Assembly (NCBI GenBank): GCA_022446905.1
Contig: JAKVBT010000005.1
Span: forward strand, 405,027 to 469,026
Direction: 5' to 3'
Source of the DNA: Phycisphaerales bacterium
Lineage (GTDB): Bacteria > Planctomycetota > Phycisphaerae > Phycisphaerales > SM1A02
Length of the DNA stretch: 64,000 bases
Position 1 is the stretch's first letter, and every line of letters starts with the position of its first letter. Of the stretch, positions 63,501 to 64,000 are shown one piece after another. Both the position numbers and the translations under genes were made by a program. The notes below the pieces were generated by a model, which was not told the origin of the DNA, did no database searches, and saw only the letters and a program-made list of their open reading frames with translations.

Positions 63501-64000
63501 TTAGGAAGTCGCTGTATCGGTTGGCACCGTCCCAAAGCGACGGGTGCGATTGGCATAGGTTCGCAGCGTCTCAAGAAACAGGTCTGCGGTGAATTCGGGC
63601 CAGCACTGGTCGACCACAATGAGTTCTGCGTATGAGATCTGCCACAACAGGTAGTTCGACAGGCGCATTTCGCCAGCAGTGCGGAGCAGCAAGTCTGGGT
63701 CAGGCAGGCCAGCGGTCCAAAGTGAGTCTGAGAATCGGTTTTCATCAATCTGCTCAGGCGTGAGCGTGCCGGCGCTGACTTCTCGAGCAAGCGTTTGGGC
63801 TGCATGAACAATCTCTTGCCGACTTCCATAGTTCAGCGCAATATTAAGTTGTAGTCCGTCATGGTCCTTGGAGAATTCAGTCGCTCGGTCCAGTTCGCGC
63901 AGTACGTCTTCAGGGACTCCGCGCCGCTCACCAACCATGCGAAATCGGATCCCATGTTTTTGCATCGTCTGGTGTTCAAGTGGAAGCATCTCAATGACCA
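63501..64000 (-). CDS. uppS: Isoprenyl transferase/undecaprenyl diphosphate synthase (partial, 5' end outside window)
   Basis: Cis-prenyltransferase that makes undecaprenyl diphosphate for cell-wall lipid carriers. Only the C-terminal 166 or so residues are inside: FRMVGERRGVPEDVLREL, LQLNIALNYGSRQEIVHA, PDPDLLLRTAGEMRLSNYLLW and QISYAELIVVDQCWPEF, the conserved C-terminal blocks. The frame is open to the window edge, so the N-terminal catalytic Asp region is not visible. 31 bp from the convergent giant gene. uppP, its pathway partner, lies at 5 kb. Confidence 0.94.
   Translation of the reverse strand, partial: VIEMLPLEHQTMQKHGIRFRMVGERRGVPEDVLRELDRATEFSKDHDGLQLNIALNYGSRQEIVHAAQTLAREVSAGTLTPEQIDENRFSDSLWTAGLPDPDLLLRTAGEMRLSNYLLWQISYAELIVVDQCWPEFTADLFLETLRTYANRTRRFGTVPTDTATS

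Overview
The window looks like a chromosomal segment of a planctomycete of the class Phycisphaerae. This is an inference. It rests on a dockerin-like repeat on a secreted propeller protein with no cohesin nearby, on oversized type II secretion-like pseudopilins, and on the mix of house-keeping gene families. By eye the sequence is GC-rich (upper 50s %). There is no insertion sequence, prophage, CRISPR array or rRNA. Gene density is very high, with many 1-18 bp overlaps.

Layout. 0-6.7 kb: pncC, folK, dacB, ligA, a small membrane-anchored protein, uppP and aroK. 6.7-14.6 kb: rpmH, rnc, a membrane-anchored repeat protein, a nitrilase-family hydrolase, a four-gene accessory operon (SRPBCC, HAD, unknown, DUF4145-like), a secreted FG-GAP/dockerin protein and tRNA-Arg. 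14.7-25.6 kb: fabI, an MnmE-like degenerate GTPase, coaX, a FolD that lacks the usual catalytic lysine, purC, a GH10-like protein without catalytic glutamates, a ComEA-like HhH protein, mfd, a polytopic membrane protein and a stand-alone NrdJ C-terminal domain. 25.7-31.6 kb (minus strand): aat, a candidate structured RNA, tRNA-Gln, then glmU(N)-prs-rplY-pth-rpsF-ssb-rplI, which lacks rpsR. 31.7-39.2 kb: mrdA-rodA-rsmG-dinG-phosphohexomutase, joined almost end to end. 39.2-42.5 kb (minus): coaB, an Na+/H+ antiporter-like protein, thiS and thiG.

The last third (42.6-63.5 kb) is the most unusual part. It is a type IV pilus/type II secretion-like assembly locus: pilB-type ATPase, pilT, a second pilB-type ATPase behind its own candidate promoter and structured leader, a pilC/gspF platform protein, and six translationally coupled pseudopilin-like genes. 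These encode about 394, 289, 327, 505, 649 and 2680 residues. The last is a giant GspK-like protein in which the two GspK-like motifs lie about 1800 residues apart, with aspartate-rich calcium-loop-like segments between and around them. The window contains no secretin, GspC/L/M or prepilin peptidase, so the rest of the machine, if present, is encoded elsewhere. uppS, cut by the window end, closes the segment.

Cell-wall genes (dacB, uppP, glmU, mrdA, rodA, uppS) indicate a peptidoglycan-making cell. Several genes that begin transcription units lack a Shine-Dalgarno sequence and instead have a TANNNT box 5-7 bp before the start codon, which suggests leaderless mRNAs. All identifications come from reading the sequence; no database search was run.
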